Source: Phycisphaerae bacterium
GTDB lineage: Bacteria; Planctomycetota; Phycisphaerae; Tepidisphaerales; Tepidisphaeraceae
Direction: 5' to 3'
DNA: 64,000 bases
Assembly (NCBI GenBank): GCA_026004655.1
Contig: BPJO01000011.1
Coordinates: 1-64,000, forward strand
The translations under genes and the position numbers were made by a program. The notes below the pieces were generated by a model, which was not told where the DNA came from, searched no databases, and saw nothing but the letters and a program-made list of their open reading frames with translations. Shown piece after piece: positions 56,492 to 64,000 of the stretch (within the stretch, counting starts at the first letter, position 1; every line of letters starts with the position of its first letter).

Positions 56492-57004
56492 ATGGATGAC
56501 AATACGCTTTCATCACTCATTACCCTGATCGCGACTATCATTTTTCTGATCAGTGGCTGGGCGGTCCTGTGGATTTATCGCGCCCGACGCGGGGGGTGGA
56601 CGCGTCTTGCCGCTGTGTACACGACCCCACCTCGTCAGGATGCGCTTCCCCGACGATGGCAAAGCCTGACCCTGATGCCTTCCCGTTGTCGTTATCGGTG
56701 GATCATCAGCATGCGGTTGACGGTGGACGGACTGTATATTCATCCGATGATCCCTTTCCGGTTCGGACACGATCCGATCCTGATCCCCTGGGAAGACATC
56801 GAAATTTTTGCGGTCGAAACGTATCCCGCCGATCGGTTGTATGACCTGAAAACGGTACGGGTCCCGCAAATACGCATCCGTGTCGGCGCGGGGGTAGCTC
56901 AGTTCATCCGCAGGGCTGCTGATAACGTGCATTATTTTGTCCAACCCACAACCCATATCGCTTCTGCCGATGGTGCTCGACCGGCACGATCGACGGTCGG
57001 CTAA
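56492..57004 (+). CDS. Membrane protein with PH-like domain
   Basis: 170 residues from the ATG at 56492 (MDDNTLSSLITLIATIIFLI), starting with one membrane helix, followed by an all-beta segment YRWIISMRLTVDGLYIHPMI and ILIPWEDIEIFAVETYPADR. The pattern 'surface strand, W-x-D/E-I' resembles bacterial PH-like domains (bPH) found in stress-response membrane proteins. I do not recognise a named family. The stop is 10 bases from the convergent MATE gene stop. The upstream in-frame start at 56429 adds 21 residues and is less likely. Confidence 0.6.
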   Translation: MDDNTLSSLITLIATIIFLISGWAVLWIYRARRGGWTRLAAVYTTPPRQDALPRRWQSLTLMPSRCRYRWIISMRLTVDGLYIHPMIPFRFGHDPILIPWEDIEIFAVETYPADRLYDLKTVRVPQIRIRVGAGVAQFIRRAADNVHYFVQPTTHIASADGARPARSTVG

Positions 57005-57014
57005 AACAGCTCCG

Positions 57015-58436
57015 TCATTTTCCGAGCGGTTCCACCGCAGCCACGGTCAATAGATCAACCCGGGCCGACACCGGATCCGTTTTGACCTCCTGCCAACGAC
57101 CGTAATGAAACCGCAACATCAGGTAAAGACCCAGAATCACTCCGTAAAGAGTGCCCAGAGTCCACGGTCCGCCCACTCCCCATTCGGGTTTATAAAAGGC
57201 TAACAGCCAACCCCCTCCCACGACCATTGACCAACACAAGCTTATCTGTACGACCGAAGGCCAAAAAGTGTCCTTGACCCCTCGTAATGCGTTGCTGTAA
57301 ATGATGAACATCGCATCGAACAACTGATAAATCGCGCAGAAAACGAATAACAACTGACCGATCCGAATGATCTGCGGGTCTTCGGTGAATACCTTCATCA
57401 ACCATTCAGAAATCAATACGAAACCCAACCCACAAAGGATCATATAAATCGCAGCCATTTGAAATCCGAGCCAGGCCCGATGACGCGCCACGTCCGGCTT
57501 TTGTGCTCCGACATAACGAGCCACCAACACGGAAACAGCCGTCCCGAAACCGAACGCAGGCATGAAACTGACTTTCATGTACTGGATCATGTAATTGTTA
57601 GCCGCCAGCGCCTCCGGACCGTACAGACCCATGACGCCTACCAGGAAAATGGTCCAAGCCAACACATCCCCGGTTACTTGAAACCCGCTAGGCAACCCGG
57701 TGCGAAACAGTTCAGTGAACTTTTTCCGGTCAAACGACCAGTCGGAGGTGTTATAGACGGATCGGACTTTTGCACCGAACGCCACGCTACAGAGGATCAA
57801 CAGCTCGACGCAAACACCGATGTTGGTCCCCCAAGCTGCCCCAGCGATACCCATGGCGGGGAAACCGAAGTGACCGTAGATCAACACGTAGTTCACAACG
57901 ATGTTGACCAACACCCCGCTGACTGCGGACAACAGCACGATGTTCGGACGGTCGATGGCCAGTAAAAATTGACCGACCGCCCCTGCCAACATTTTCACAC
58001 CCAGAAACAGCATCAGAATCTCAAAATAGACCGTCTCAAGCTGCTGCAATTCCTGGGGGTGATCGAACCACTCGAATACCCATTTCCCCAAGAGTAAAAA
58101 TGGCGTAAAGATCCCCGCATACAACAACGCCATCCAGATTCCCTGCCATAAATGTTGGCCACATTCTTTGAATCGACCCGCCCCGAACGCCTGACCGACC
58201 ATGGCGTTAACCAGCATCAGGATTCCGAACCCGAAACTGATGAAGCAGAAGGTCACGATGCCCCCGGTCCCGGCTGCGGTCGCGTGCACGTCACCTACAC
58301 GACTGAGCATCAGGATGTCCGTAAACTGCTGAACCGTATACGACGCCATCTGTAGAATGGTGGGGACCGCGATCGACAACATTTCTCGAACTGCCAATAC
58401 ACGATCGGAATGATTTTTTCCCGGTGTAATAGACAC
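57015..58436 (-). CDS. MATE-family multidrug/toxin exporter
   Basis: 473 residues, about 12 membrane helices in two MatE repeats. The signature helix-1 region is MLSIAVPTILQMASYTVQQF, TDILMLSRVG, and GQAFGAGRFKECGQHLWQGI in the first repeat; GFGTAVSVLVARYVGAQKP in the second. The NorM/DinF subgroup cannot be decided by eye. It starts at GTG 58436 with AGGTG five bases before. It pumps drugs or metabolites out against a Na+ or H+ gradient. No regulator is adjacent. Confidence 0.9.
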   Translation of the reverse strand: MSITPGKNHSDRVLAVREMLSIAVPTILQMASYTVQQFTDILMLSRVGDVHATAAGTGGIVTFCFISFGFGILMLVNAMVGQAFGAGRFKECGQHLWQGIWMALLYAGIFTPFLLLGKWVFEWFDHPQELQQLETVYFEILMLFLGVKMLAGAVGQFLLAIDRPNIVLLSAVSGVLVNIVVNYVLIYGHFGFPAMGIAGAAWGTNIGVCVELLILCSVAFGAKVRSVYNTSDWSFDRKKFTELFRTGLPSGFQVTGDVLAWTIFLVGVMGLYGPEALAANNYMIQYMKVSFMPAFGFGTAVSVLVARYVGAQKPDVARHRAWLGFQMAAIYMILCGLGFVLISEWLMKVFTEDPQIIRIGQLLFVFCAIYQLFDAMFIIYSNALRGVKDTFWPSVVQISLCWSMVVGGGWLLAFYKPEWGVGGPWTLGTLYGVILGLYLMLRFHYGRWQEVKTDPVSARVDLLTVAAVEPLGK

Positions 58437-58536
58437 AAATCACCTGTATTGAGTTTTAAAGAACCGGAATTGTCTGTAGGATAAACGCCTCGATTGAACG
58501 TGTTACACGGTCAATACAAAATCAACGGGAGGATTG

Positions 58537-58662
58537 ATGACAAGGATTTTCATCGGCGTTTGTCTGTTGAGCAGCTTGATTATTACCGGTTGCGACAAGG
58601 AAATCAAGGAGGCTGTTAAACCTGCCCCGGTACTTGATGCCCCTGTTCCGTCCCATGCTTGA
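58537..58662 (+). CDS. Tiny lipoprotein, 41 residues
   Basis: Strong start: GGGAGG six bases before the ATG. The product begins MTRIFIGVCLLSSLIITGCD, a signal sequence with lipobox ITGC, and continues with a charged 22-residue tail ending in PVPSHA. Being shorter than usual cut-offs, it would be missed by default gene calls. It lies in the gap between the MATE gene and the convergent kinase gene, 15 bp from the latter. Function unknown; it resembles small entericidin-like or outer-membrane-anchored peptides only in general layout. Confidence 0.6.
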   Translation: MTRIFIGVCLLSSLIITGCDKEIKEAVKPAPVLDAPVPSHA

Positions 58663-58676
58663 TCTGTCAACTCTTT

Positions 58677-59609
58677 TTAGACCACCGAACAGACCCGTTC
58701 GGCGACCCGCAAAAGAGGCGTGATGTATTGCTTCCCGAAGTGTTGAACGTGATGAATCATTGGGTAAAGCTGGTAAATCGGTTTGCGAACCTGATGATAA
58801 TCGTCTTCCAGCTTGTGACCGGCCTGATAATCGCGTTTGAATATTTTGCTGCTGGTCTGAAACAGATCCAGATAAGCCAGTTCTGATTCGAAATGGGCAT
58901 ATCTCAAGTGCGGGTCCAGAAAGGCTGCGATACGCCATTTCCCAGATGGGTCCGACTGCACCATCACGTTCTTGCCCCACAAATCCCCGTGACAAAGTCT
59001 AGGACGATCTGAATGAGAAAGGTATTGTTCCAGACGGGAATGGAGTTTTTCGATTTTCCTACGAACTTTGATCGGGATAGCATCGACTTGTCGAAGATTC
59101 TGGACCGACTGATCGTGCAGGGAACGGTAAAAGTTTGTCCAACTGGTTTCCTGATGATCGTCCGATGCGTCGACTTTCCCGTAGGTCGATCGGGTATGCT
59201 CGTGCAAACGCAAGACTTGCTCAGCCAACTGATGTTGAAGCGATTCGTATTCGGATTCGGGAAGACTCGTTTTGGCTTCCGACAAAGTTATTCCCGGGAT
59301 GTATTCGAGTAAAAGATAGGTGTTGGGGTCTTCGAGAGAACCCGGATGCGACAAATAGACGCGGGGTACAGGGAATCCCAACTGATGGAGCATTTGGATC
59401 TGATGGGCTTCGTTAATAAGTTCCCGATCAACACGATGGGGGGTGATTTTGAGCACAGCTTTTCGATGATCGCCGGTGACCAGTAAAAGCGTGTTATTGA
59501 CACTTCCCCCCGACAGTGGAATCACTTCCGTCAGCTCGGCCGGATCGCCCGTCCATTGTTGGACGATCCGACCCAAGGTCTTCCAGGATAGGTCATCGCC
59601 ACCGGTCAT
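58677..59609 (-). CDS. Fructosamine-3-kinase/aminoglycoside phosphotransferase-like kinase
   Basis: 310 residues. Nucleotide lobe SGGSVNNTLLLVTGDHRKAV with the ATP Lys in AVLKITPH, hinge YLLLEYIPG, the catalytic loop LCHGDLWGKNVMVQ and the metal Asp in FLDPHLRYAHFESELAYLDL. This order fits the fructosamine-kinase family, which repairs glycated proteins by phosphorylating ketoamines; a choline/aminoglycoside-kinase-like role cannot be ruled out. The ATG at 59609 leads MTGGDDLSWKTLGR. It is convergent with the tiny lipoprotein and divergent from the M28 peptidase, 230 bp away. Confidence 0.87.
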   Translation of the reverse strand: MTGGDDLSWKTLGRIVQQWTGDPAELTEVIPLSGGSVNNTLLLVTGDHRKAVLKITPHRVDRELINEAHQIQMLHQLGFPVPRVYLSHPGSLEDPNTYLLLEYIPGITLSEAKTSLPESEYESLQHQLAEQVLRLHEHTRSTYGKVDASDDHQETSWTNFYRSLHDQSVQNLRQVDAIPIKVRRKIEKLHSRLEQYLSHSDRPRLCHGDLWGKNVMVQSDPSGKWRIAAFLDPHLRYAHFESELAYLDLFQTSSKIFKRDYQAGHKLEDDYHQVRKPIYQLYPMIHHVQHFGKQYITPLLRVAERVCSVV

Positions 59610-59839
59610 GAGCGCGTGCTCCGAATGACTTTCTTGATCGTCTTATCTGAACGTCCTCGAAGCAATTAGAAAATACCCGCCGATAACAAACCCTTCGTTG
59701 TCTCGATCCGGGGATAACAGGGCTTGTTTTAGGGAGTTGTGAATAGACCGTCGGTTGAACGGTAAGAGGGCATCATACCCCTTTGCTGCTGGGAAAAGGG
59801 GAATTAGGTTCTTCCTGATCCGTTGACTATCATCGAGGG

Positions 59840-61195
59840 ATGAAACGCTGGGTATCGGTCGTTCTTTTGTTGGGGGTCGGGGCTTGTTCGTCTCACTCGT
59901 CTTCACCGTTCACGGAGTCCGTTTCGGTTCAGCGAATCCGGGCGGATGTGGAATGGCTCGCGGATGATACCCGTGAAGGTCGATTTCCCGGAACGCCCGG
60001 GTCACAAGCCTCGTCTGATTACCTTGCCCGTCGTTTCGCCGAGCTTCGTCTGGAACGGGCACCGGGCATGGAGTCTTATTTTCAAACTTTTGAGTTTCCT
60101 CGGAAAACGATCGGACATGTCCCCCGACCGACCACTTTCCCGACTTCTCTACCGGATTCCGTCCGTTACACGACGTCAATCGCTCCAACGATCCGGGACC
60201 GAAACGTCATTGGGGTTCTACCCGGAACAGGACCATTAGAAACCGAATATATTGTAGTCGGTGCTCATTATGACCATATCGGTAGGGGTCTTTTCCAGGA
60301 TCAAAACGTCAAAAGGGGTCCCATTTTCAACGGCGCTGATGACAATGCTTCGGGAACGGCTGCGGTGTTGGCTGTGGCAGAAGCGTTATCGAAACGACCC
60401 TTGAATCGGTCGGTCATGTTCGTCTTTTTTTCCGCGGAGGAACTGGGACTGATCGGCAGCCAATATTTCGTGCAAAACCCCCCCGTTCCCCTCGACAGAA
60501 TTGTAGCGATGATCAACCTCGATATGGTCGGACGGACAAGACAAAATACCCTGTTCGTCAGCGGAAGAGGAACACGACCCGATTTCCAAACGATCCTTGA
60601 ACAACTGGATCAGCAATCACCCCTCGAGCTCAAAAGCATCGGCGATGGTGGACTCGGACCCAGCGATCATCAGTCATTTGCCCTGAAAAAAATCCCCGTT
60701 CTCTTTTTCTTCACCGGTTTACACCCCCAATACCATCACCCGGACGACGACGCGGACCGAATCAACTATGACGGGATGGAGCACATCGTTCGGCTGGTAA
60801 CCCGACTGGTTCAACGGATCGATTCTGCACCCCGTCAACCGTATGTCGATCAGTTCGACTCCACGACGATCAGGTTGGTCGATCCTTCCAACCCATCGGA
60901 AAGGCCTTCGACCGGTCACGGGGCGTTTTTGGGCGTTATTCCTGATTATGGTAGCGACCTAAGCCAGGACGGGGTGTTATTGGCAGGAACCGTTCCGGGA
61001 TCCCCGGCTCAGACCTCAGGACTGACCAACGGAGACCGACTGGTCGCCTGGAACGACAAACCGATCACAAACTTGTACGATCTGACCGATTTTTTACGAC
61101 AGTCCCGTCCGGGCGAAGAAATCAAAATCGATTTCCTCCGAGAAGGAAAACGACTGTCCGTACGCGTAAAATTGGATTCGCGAAACCCCAAATGA
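59840..61195 (+). CDS. M28-family aminopeptidase lipoprotein with C-terminal PDZ domain
   Basis: 451 residues. Lipoprotein signal MKRWVSVVLLLGVGAC with lipobox VGAC. Zinc ligands in order: His of VGAHYDHIG, Asp of NGADDNASGT, the double Glu of FSAEELGLIG, Asp of INLDMVGRT and His of LHPQYHHPDDDAD. The last 90 residues form a PDZ domain: GAFLGVIPDYGSDLSQDGVL, SGLTNGDRLVAWNDKPITNL. It trims exported peptides at the outer or inner membrane face. It begins a rightward pair with the CbiX-type gene, but the 96-bp gap and unrelated role do not prove an operon. Confidence 0.93.
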   Translation: MKRWVSVVLLLGVGACSSHSSSPFTESVSVQRIRADVEWLADDTREGRFPGTPGSQASSDYLARRFAELRLERAPGMESYFQTFEFPRKTIGHVPRPTTFPTSLPDSVRYTTSIAPTIRDRNVIGVLPGTGPLETEYIVVGAHYDHIGRGLFQDQNVKRGPIFNGADDNASGTAAVLAVAEALSKRPLNRSVMFVFFSAEELGLIGSQYFVQNPPVPLDRIVAMINLDMVGRTRQNTLFVSGRGTRPDFQTILEQLDQQSPLELKSIGDGGLGPSDHQSFALKKIPVLFFFTGLHPQYHHPDDDADRINYDGMEHIVRLVTRLVQRIDSAPRQPYVDQFDSTTIRLVDPSNPSERPSTGHGAFLGVIPDYGSDLSQDGVLLAGTVPGSPAQTSGLTNGDRLVAWNDKPITNLYDLTDFLRQSRPGEEIKIDFLREGKRLSVRVKLDSRNPK

Positions 61196-61291
61196 CCGGT
61201 TCAGACCCATGGGTTTGGGTACAGTTCGGAACCGAATGGAAACAAAATGACCGACGCTTTAAGTACATAAACTATTTTAAAATAAAAGCTT

Positions 61292-61801
61292 ATGAACGAA
61301 ACCGCTCTTATCATCGTGGACCACGGCAGTCGTCGTCAAGAAAGCAATCGGATGCTCGAGGAAGTCGCCAGACTTTTCGCGGAACGATTTAAATCCCGTT
61401 TCCCGATCGTAGAACCGGCTCATATGGAGCTGTGCGAACCGTCGATCGAAACGGCTTACACTCAGTGCGTCAACCGAGGAGCCAAACGGATCATCGTCGT
61501 TCCCTTTTTCCTCAGTTTCGGAAAACACTGGACCCGCGACATTCCGTCACTATTGTCTCAAGCCGCTGGTCGGTTCCCCGGTACGGAGTATCAACTCGTC
61601 GAACCGCTCGGAATCGACGACCTGATGCTCGACCTGCTTTTCAAACGGGCCACACAGACCAATCAACCGGTCTTCCAGTCCGGACAACTCGACCCGCGCA
61701 TTCAAGGGCTTGAACCGTCAACCCGTCGCGAGCAGTGCACGAGTTGTCCGTTTCGGGTCGAACCGGACGGACGTATTATCGACACCCGAAAAGTCGGTTG
61801 A
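61292..61801 (+). CDS. CbiX/SirB-type chelatase
   Basis: 169 residues, single domain. Class II chelatase signature: IIVDHGSRRQESNRMLEEVA with the metal-insertion His in DHGSR, and PAHMELCEPSIETAYTQCVN, then RIIVVPFFLSFGKHWTRDIP with the second conserved His. Inserts cobalt or ferrous iron into sirohydrochlorin (cobalamin or siroheme synthesis). The C terminus has REQCTSCPFR (CxxC), which may bind an iron-sulfur cluster in some members. Together with cysH it suggests siroheme-dependent sulfite reduction, but no cysI is in the window. Confidence 0.88.
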   Translation: MNETALIIVDHGSRRQESNRMLEEVARLFAERFKSRFPIVEPAHMELCEPSIETAYTQCVNRGAKRIIVVPFFLSFGKHWTRDIPSLLSQAAGRFPGTEYQLVEPLGIDDLMLDLLFKRATQTNQPVFQSGQLDPRIQGLEPSTRREQCTSCPFRVEPDGRIIDTRKVG

Positions 61802-61850
61802 ATCGACGAGACGGACCTTATACGGAGGCAACTTTTTTTGTCGCCGATGC

Positions 61851-62927
61851 TTAGGTGATTTCCAGGGTCGGTCCGGTCTGGTCCTGGCGCAACTCGATCT
61901 GGTGTCGGACGTTTGTGACCAGATTTTCCAAAGTCTCACGCAATTTGGGATCGGACTCAAAATTGGCGTGGGGTTTTCCGGCATCGGAGTTCTTACGAAT
62001 TTCGGTAAACATGGGAACTTCCGCCAACAAGGGCAACCCGAGGGAATCGGCGAATCGTCGGGTCCCGCCACGCCCGAAAATGTCGTGTTGACTTCCGTCC
62101 GGGGCGATGAAATAGCTCATGTTTTCAACCAATCCGAGTACCGGCGTATTGAGTTGCTGGAACATCCTGATCGCGCGGATCGCGTCATCCAACGCCACTT
62201 GCTGGGGGGTCGCTACGACGATTGCCCCGCTGAGACTCAGCAACTGGCATAATGTCAGAGGCACGTCTCCGGTCCCGGGTGGCAGATCAACGATCAGGTA
62301 ATCCAGTTCGGGCCAATGGGTATGGTCTAAAAGCAATTGTTTGAAAGCACCGTGGGCCATCGGACCGCGCCAAATCAGGGGTTTGTCGCTTTCCATCAAA
62401 GACCCGATCGTCACTGCATGGATCCCATGAACTTCAAATGGTTTGATCTTGTGATCCTCTACCTTTTGTGGGATTGCTCCTTTAATCCCCAACATCGTGG
62501 GGATCGACGGACCGTAAATATCCCCGTCCATGAGTCCGACTTTGGACCCGGTTCGTTGCAAACCGACCGCGAGATTGACCGCGACCGTGCTTTTGCCAAC
62601 CCCCCCCTTGCCCGCCCCGATCGCGATGACGTGTTTGACCTGAGGAAGGGGTCCGCCACGAACTTGTTGAGAGGATTGATCTTGCGATCGGACTTTGAAA
62701 TCCACCCGAACATCCGTTGCACCTATTTGCTTCAGTCTACCTACGATCTGTTCATGTAATTCATCCCGGACCTGGGAGTTCGGAACAGGCATTTCGACTG
62801 TCAAACGGATATTCGAACCCTCGAGCTTCAACTCCCGTACCATGTTAAGAGTAATAATGTCTTTGAAGATCTCCGGTTCTTTGACCTGACGAAGCGCATG
62901 AAGGACAGCATCTTGCGTAATGGACAT
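61851..62927 (-). CDS. mrp: Mrp/NBP35-family iron-sulfur carrier ATPase
   Basis: 358 residues. N-terminal DUF59/MIP18-like domain (LHALRQVKEPEIFKDIITLN), then a deviant Walker A GAGKGGVGKSTVAVNLAVGL, Walker B IVDLPPGTGDVPLTL. Mrp dimers carry [4Fe-4S] clusters to apoproteins. The usual CxxC in the segment after NMSY is absent; the sequence reads ENMSYFIAPDGSQHDIFGRG, which is seen in a subset of the family. Start ATG 62927. It is divergent from the ABC permease gene with 60 bp between; the CbiX-type gene converges from the left. Confidence 0.94.
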   Translation of the reverse strand: MSITQDAVLHALRQVKEPEIFKDIITLNMVRELKLEGSNIRLTVEMPVPNSQVRDELHEQIVGRLKQIGATDVRVDFKVRSQDQSSQQVRGGPLPQVKHVIAIGAGKGGVGKSTVAVNLAVGLQRTGSKVGLMDGDIYGPSIPTMLGIKGAIPQKVEDHKIKPFEVHGIHAVTIGSLMESDKPLIWRGPMAHGAFKQLLLDHTHWPELDYLIVDLPPGTGDVPLTLCQLLSLSGAIVVATPQQVALDDAIRAIRMFQQLNTPVLGLVENMSYFIAPDGSQHDIFGRGGTRRFADSLGLPLLAEVPMFTEIRKNSDAGKPHANFESDPKLRETLENLVTNVRHQIELRQDQTGPTLEIT

Positions 62928-62987
62928 AACTCCTGATTATAGCGACTTCTTGCCGGAGGGCTTTAGAGATAGGTTAACAAAGGCGTC

Positions 62988-64000
62988 ATGATATATTTTT
63001 TGATCGAAAACTTTCGGCTGGGTCTGAAAAATCTCTATCTTCACCGTCTGCGCACCCTGTTGACGGCGTTGGGCATCATCATCGGAGTGGCTGCAGTCAT
63101 TGTCATGGTGGCGATCGGGGAAGGCACCAAACGCGAAGCCATCCGACAGATGCAGCAACTAGGGGTCAAAAACATCCTGATCCGTTCGATCCGTCCCCCC
63201 GAAGGATCCGAAGGCACCCGGGCGAGGGTCCTGGAGTATGGTCTGACCGAACGTGACCTGACCCGGATCCGTTCCGTTCCTGGAATCGACTATGTGGTCC
63301 CCCTACGCGACACCAAAGCCCTGGTATCCTACATGGGACGGACGTTCCCGTCCCTCAACGCGGTCGCAACCACCAGCGACATTTTTGAAGTCATCAACCT
63401 TCGACTGGCCGAGGGAACTTTTTTCACCCCGGAACAGTCCGAACACAGTGAAGGCGTCTGTGTTCTAGGTGCCGAAGCCGCCCGACTCATGTTCCCGACC
63501 GAAAACCCCATCGGACAAAGCTTCCAGATCGGTAACTCCATCAGCGGACGAGCCATGCTCACGGTGATCGGCGTGCTCCAACCCACCGGTTTGCGCGCGA
63601 CCAGCGACAACAAAGGGGGATTCATCGCACGCGACATCGACAGCGACATCTATTTCCCCATCCAACTCTCACAGATGCAGTTCGGCAACCTCAGCGTCCG
63701 CATGCGATCGGGTTCCTTTGAACGTGAAAACATCGAATACAGCGAAATCTGGGCACAAGTCCGCGACGTGAACAACGTCGAACCGGCGGCTGGGATCTTT
63801 GCCAACCTGATCGGACTTCCCGGTCGGGAAGACGTACAGGTTAAAGCCCCTATCGAACTGCTCCGGGCGGCCGAACAACAGGCCCGTATGTTTAACTACA
63901 TCATGGGATCGATTGCCGGATTCTCTCTGGTCGTCGGAGGCATCGGGATCATGAACATCATGCTCGCCACTGTCACCGAACGGACACGGGAAATCGGGAT
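62988..64000 (+). CDS. MacB/FtsX-type ABC transporter permease, 3' partial
   Basis: At least 337 residues, running off the end of the window. Start ATG 62988 (MIYFLIENFRLGLKNLYLHR). First membrane helix TLLTALGIIIGVAAVIVMVA with the family signature GEGTKREAIRQMQQLG, then a periplasmic MacB_PCD domain (residues about 50-290) with VPLRDTKALVSYMGR and GVCVLGAEAARLMFP, and the second helix MFNYIMGSIAGFSLVVGGIG followed by IMNIMLATVTERTREIGI. Such permeases export macrolides, peptides or lipoproteins with an ATPase partner; the partner is probably beyond the window end. Divergent from mrp. Confidence 0.93.
   Translation, partial: MIYFLIENFRLGLKNLYLHRLRTLLTALGIIIGVAAVIVMVAIGEGTKREAIRQMQQLGVKNILIRSIRPPEGSEGTRARVLEYGLTERDLTRIRSVPGIDYVVPLRDTKALVSYMGRTFPSLNAVATTSDIFEVINLRLAEGTFFTPEQSEHSEGVCVLGAEAARLMFPTENPIGQSFQIGNSISGRAMLTVIGVLQPTGLRATSDNKGGFIARDIDSDIYFPIQLSQMQFGNLSVRMRSGSFERENIEYSEIWAQVRDVNNVEPAAGIFANLIGLPGREDVQVKAPIELLRAAEQQARMFNYIMGSIAGFSLVVGGIGIMNIMLATVTERTREIG

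Noticed and set aside
1-64000. CRISPR arrays, insertion sequences, prophage or tandem repeat blocks
   Set aside because: No spaced repeats, transposase text or phage structural genes were seen on either strand.

Overview
The window looks like chromosomal DNA of a planctomycete, most likely of the Phycisphaerae side. Pointers are a PEP-CTERM secreted protein ending in an Arg-rich tail, a DUF6785-type multipass membrane protein next to a secreted (alpha/alpha)-toroid enzyme, a PKD/right-handed beta-helix protein, a UVR-motif protein and an EF-G2-type translation factor. This is a family-level impression, not a phylogeny. I see no tRNA, rRNA, CRISPR array, insertion sequence or phage block. Most of the window is housekeeping and cell-envelope genes in short operons.

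Layout. 1-10 kb: a 5'-partial large TIM-barrel-like protein, EF-G2, a PMT-type glycosyltransferase, galactokinase, the tmk-holB pair and a TadE/TadG-like protein. 9.8-10.7 kb: an unusual gene-free stretch with a consensus promoter fused to a perfect 20-bp palindrome, a C-rich structured short transcript ending in a strong terminator, and a second possible RNA on the other strand. 10.7-23 kb: a TPR exoprotein, a sulfane-sulfur operon (ArsR, YgaP-like rhodanese, CoA-disulfide reductase-rhodanese) with a visible promoter/operator, trpA, an M42 peptidase, a YmdB-type phosphoesterase, a P1B-4 metal ATPase, an ECF sigma/anti-sigma pair, infA and a HAD phosphatase. 23-29 kb: OsmC, PEP-CTERM protein, S1/P1-nuclease-like protein, infC with a probable AUC start, a serpin and a FUN14 protein.

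29-34 kb: two divergent, heavily frameshifted genes (secreted toroid enzyme and DUF6785 membrane protein), then a membrane TPR protein and a SYLF lipoprotein. 34-43 kb: cysH, the ygfZ-ppk2-bpt operon, a UVR protein, a small cluster with a degenerate receiver protein, a Rieske protein and a beta-helix protein. 43-52 kb: a transketolase, a wHTH regulator with direct repeats upstream, purE, a lone nuoA, a second PMT-type transferase and an intact MrfA/Hrq1-type helicase. 52-64 kb: ppa, thiG, a Gfo/Idh/MocA oxidoreductase, a third PMT-type transferase, a MATE exporter, a tiny lipoprotein, a fructosamine-kinase-like protein, an M28 peptidase, a CbiX-type chelatase, Mrp and a 3'-partial MacB-type permease.

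The most important caveat is that at least 15 genes are split by single-base frameshifts, nearly all at short homopolymers, and most look like one extra base. They hit essential genes (tmk, EF-G2, transketolase), so I read them as consensus errors rather than biology and annotate reconstructed gene spans. The apparent YgfZ-PPK2 fusion is an artefact of one such site.
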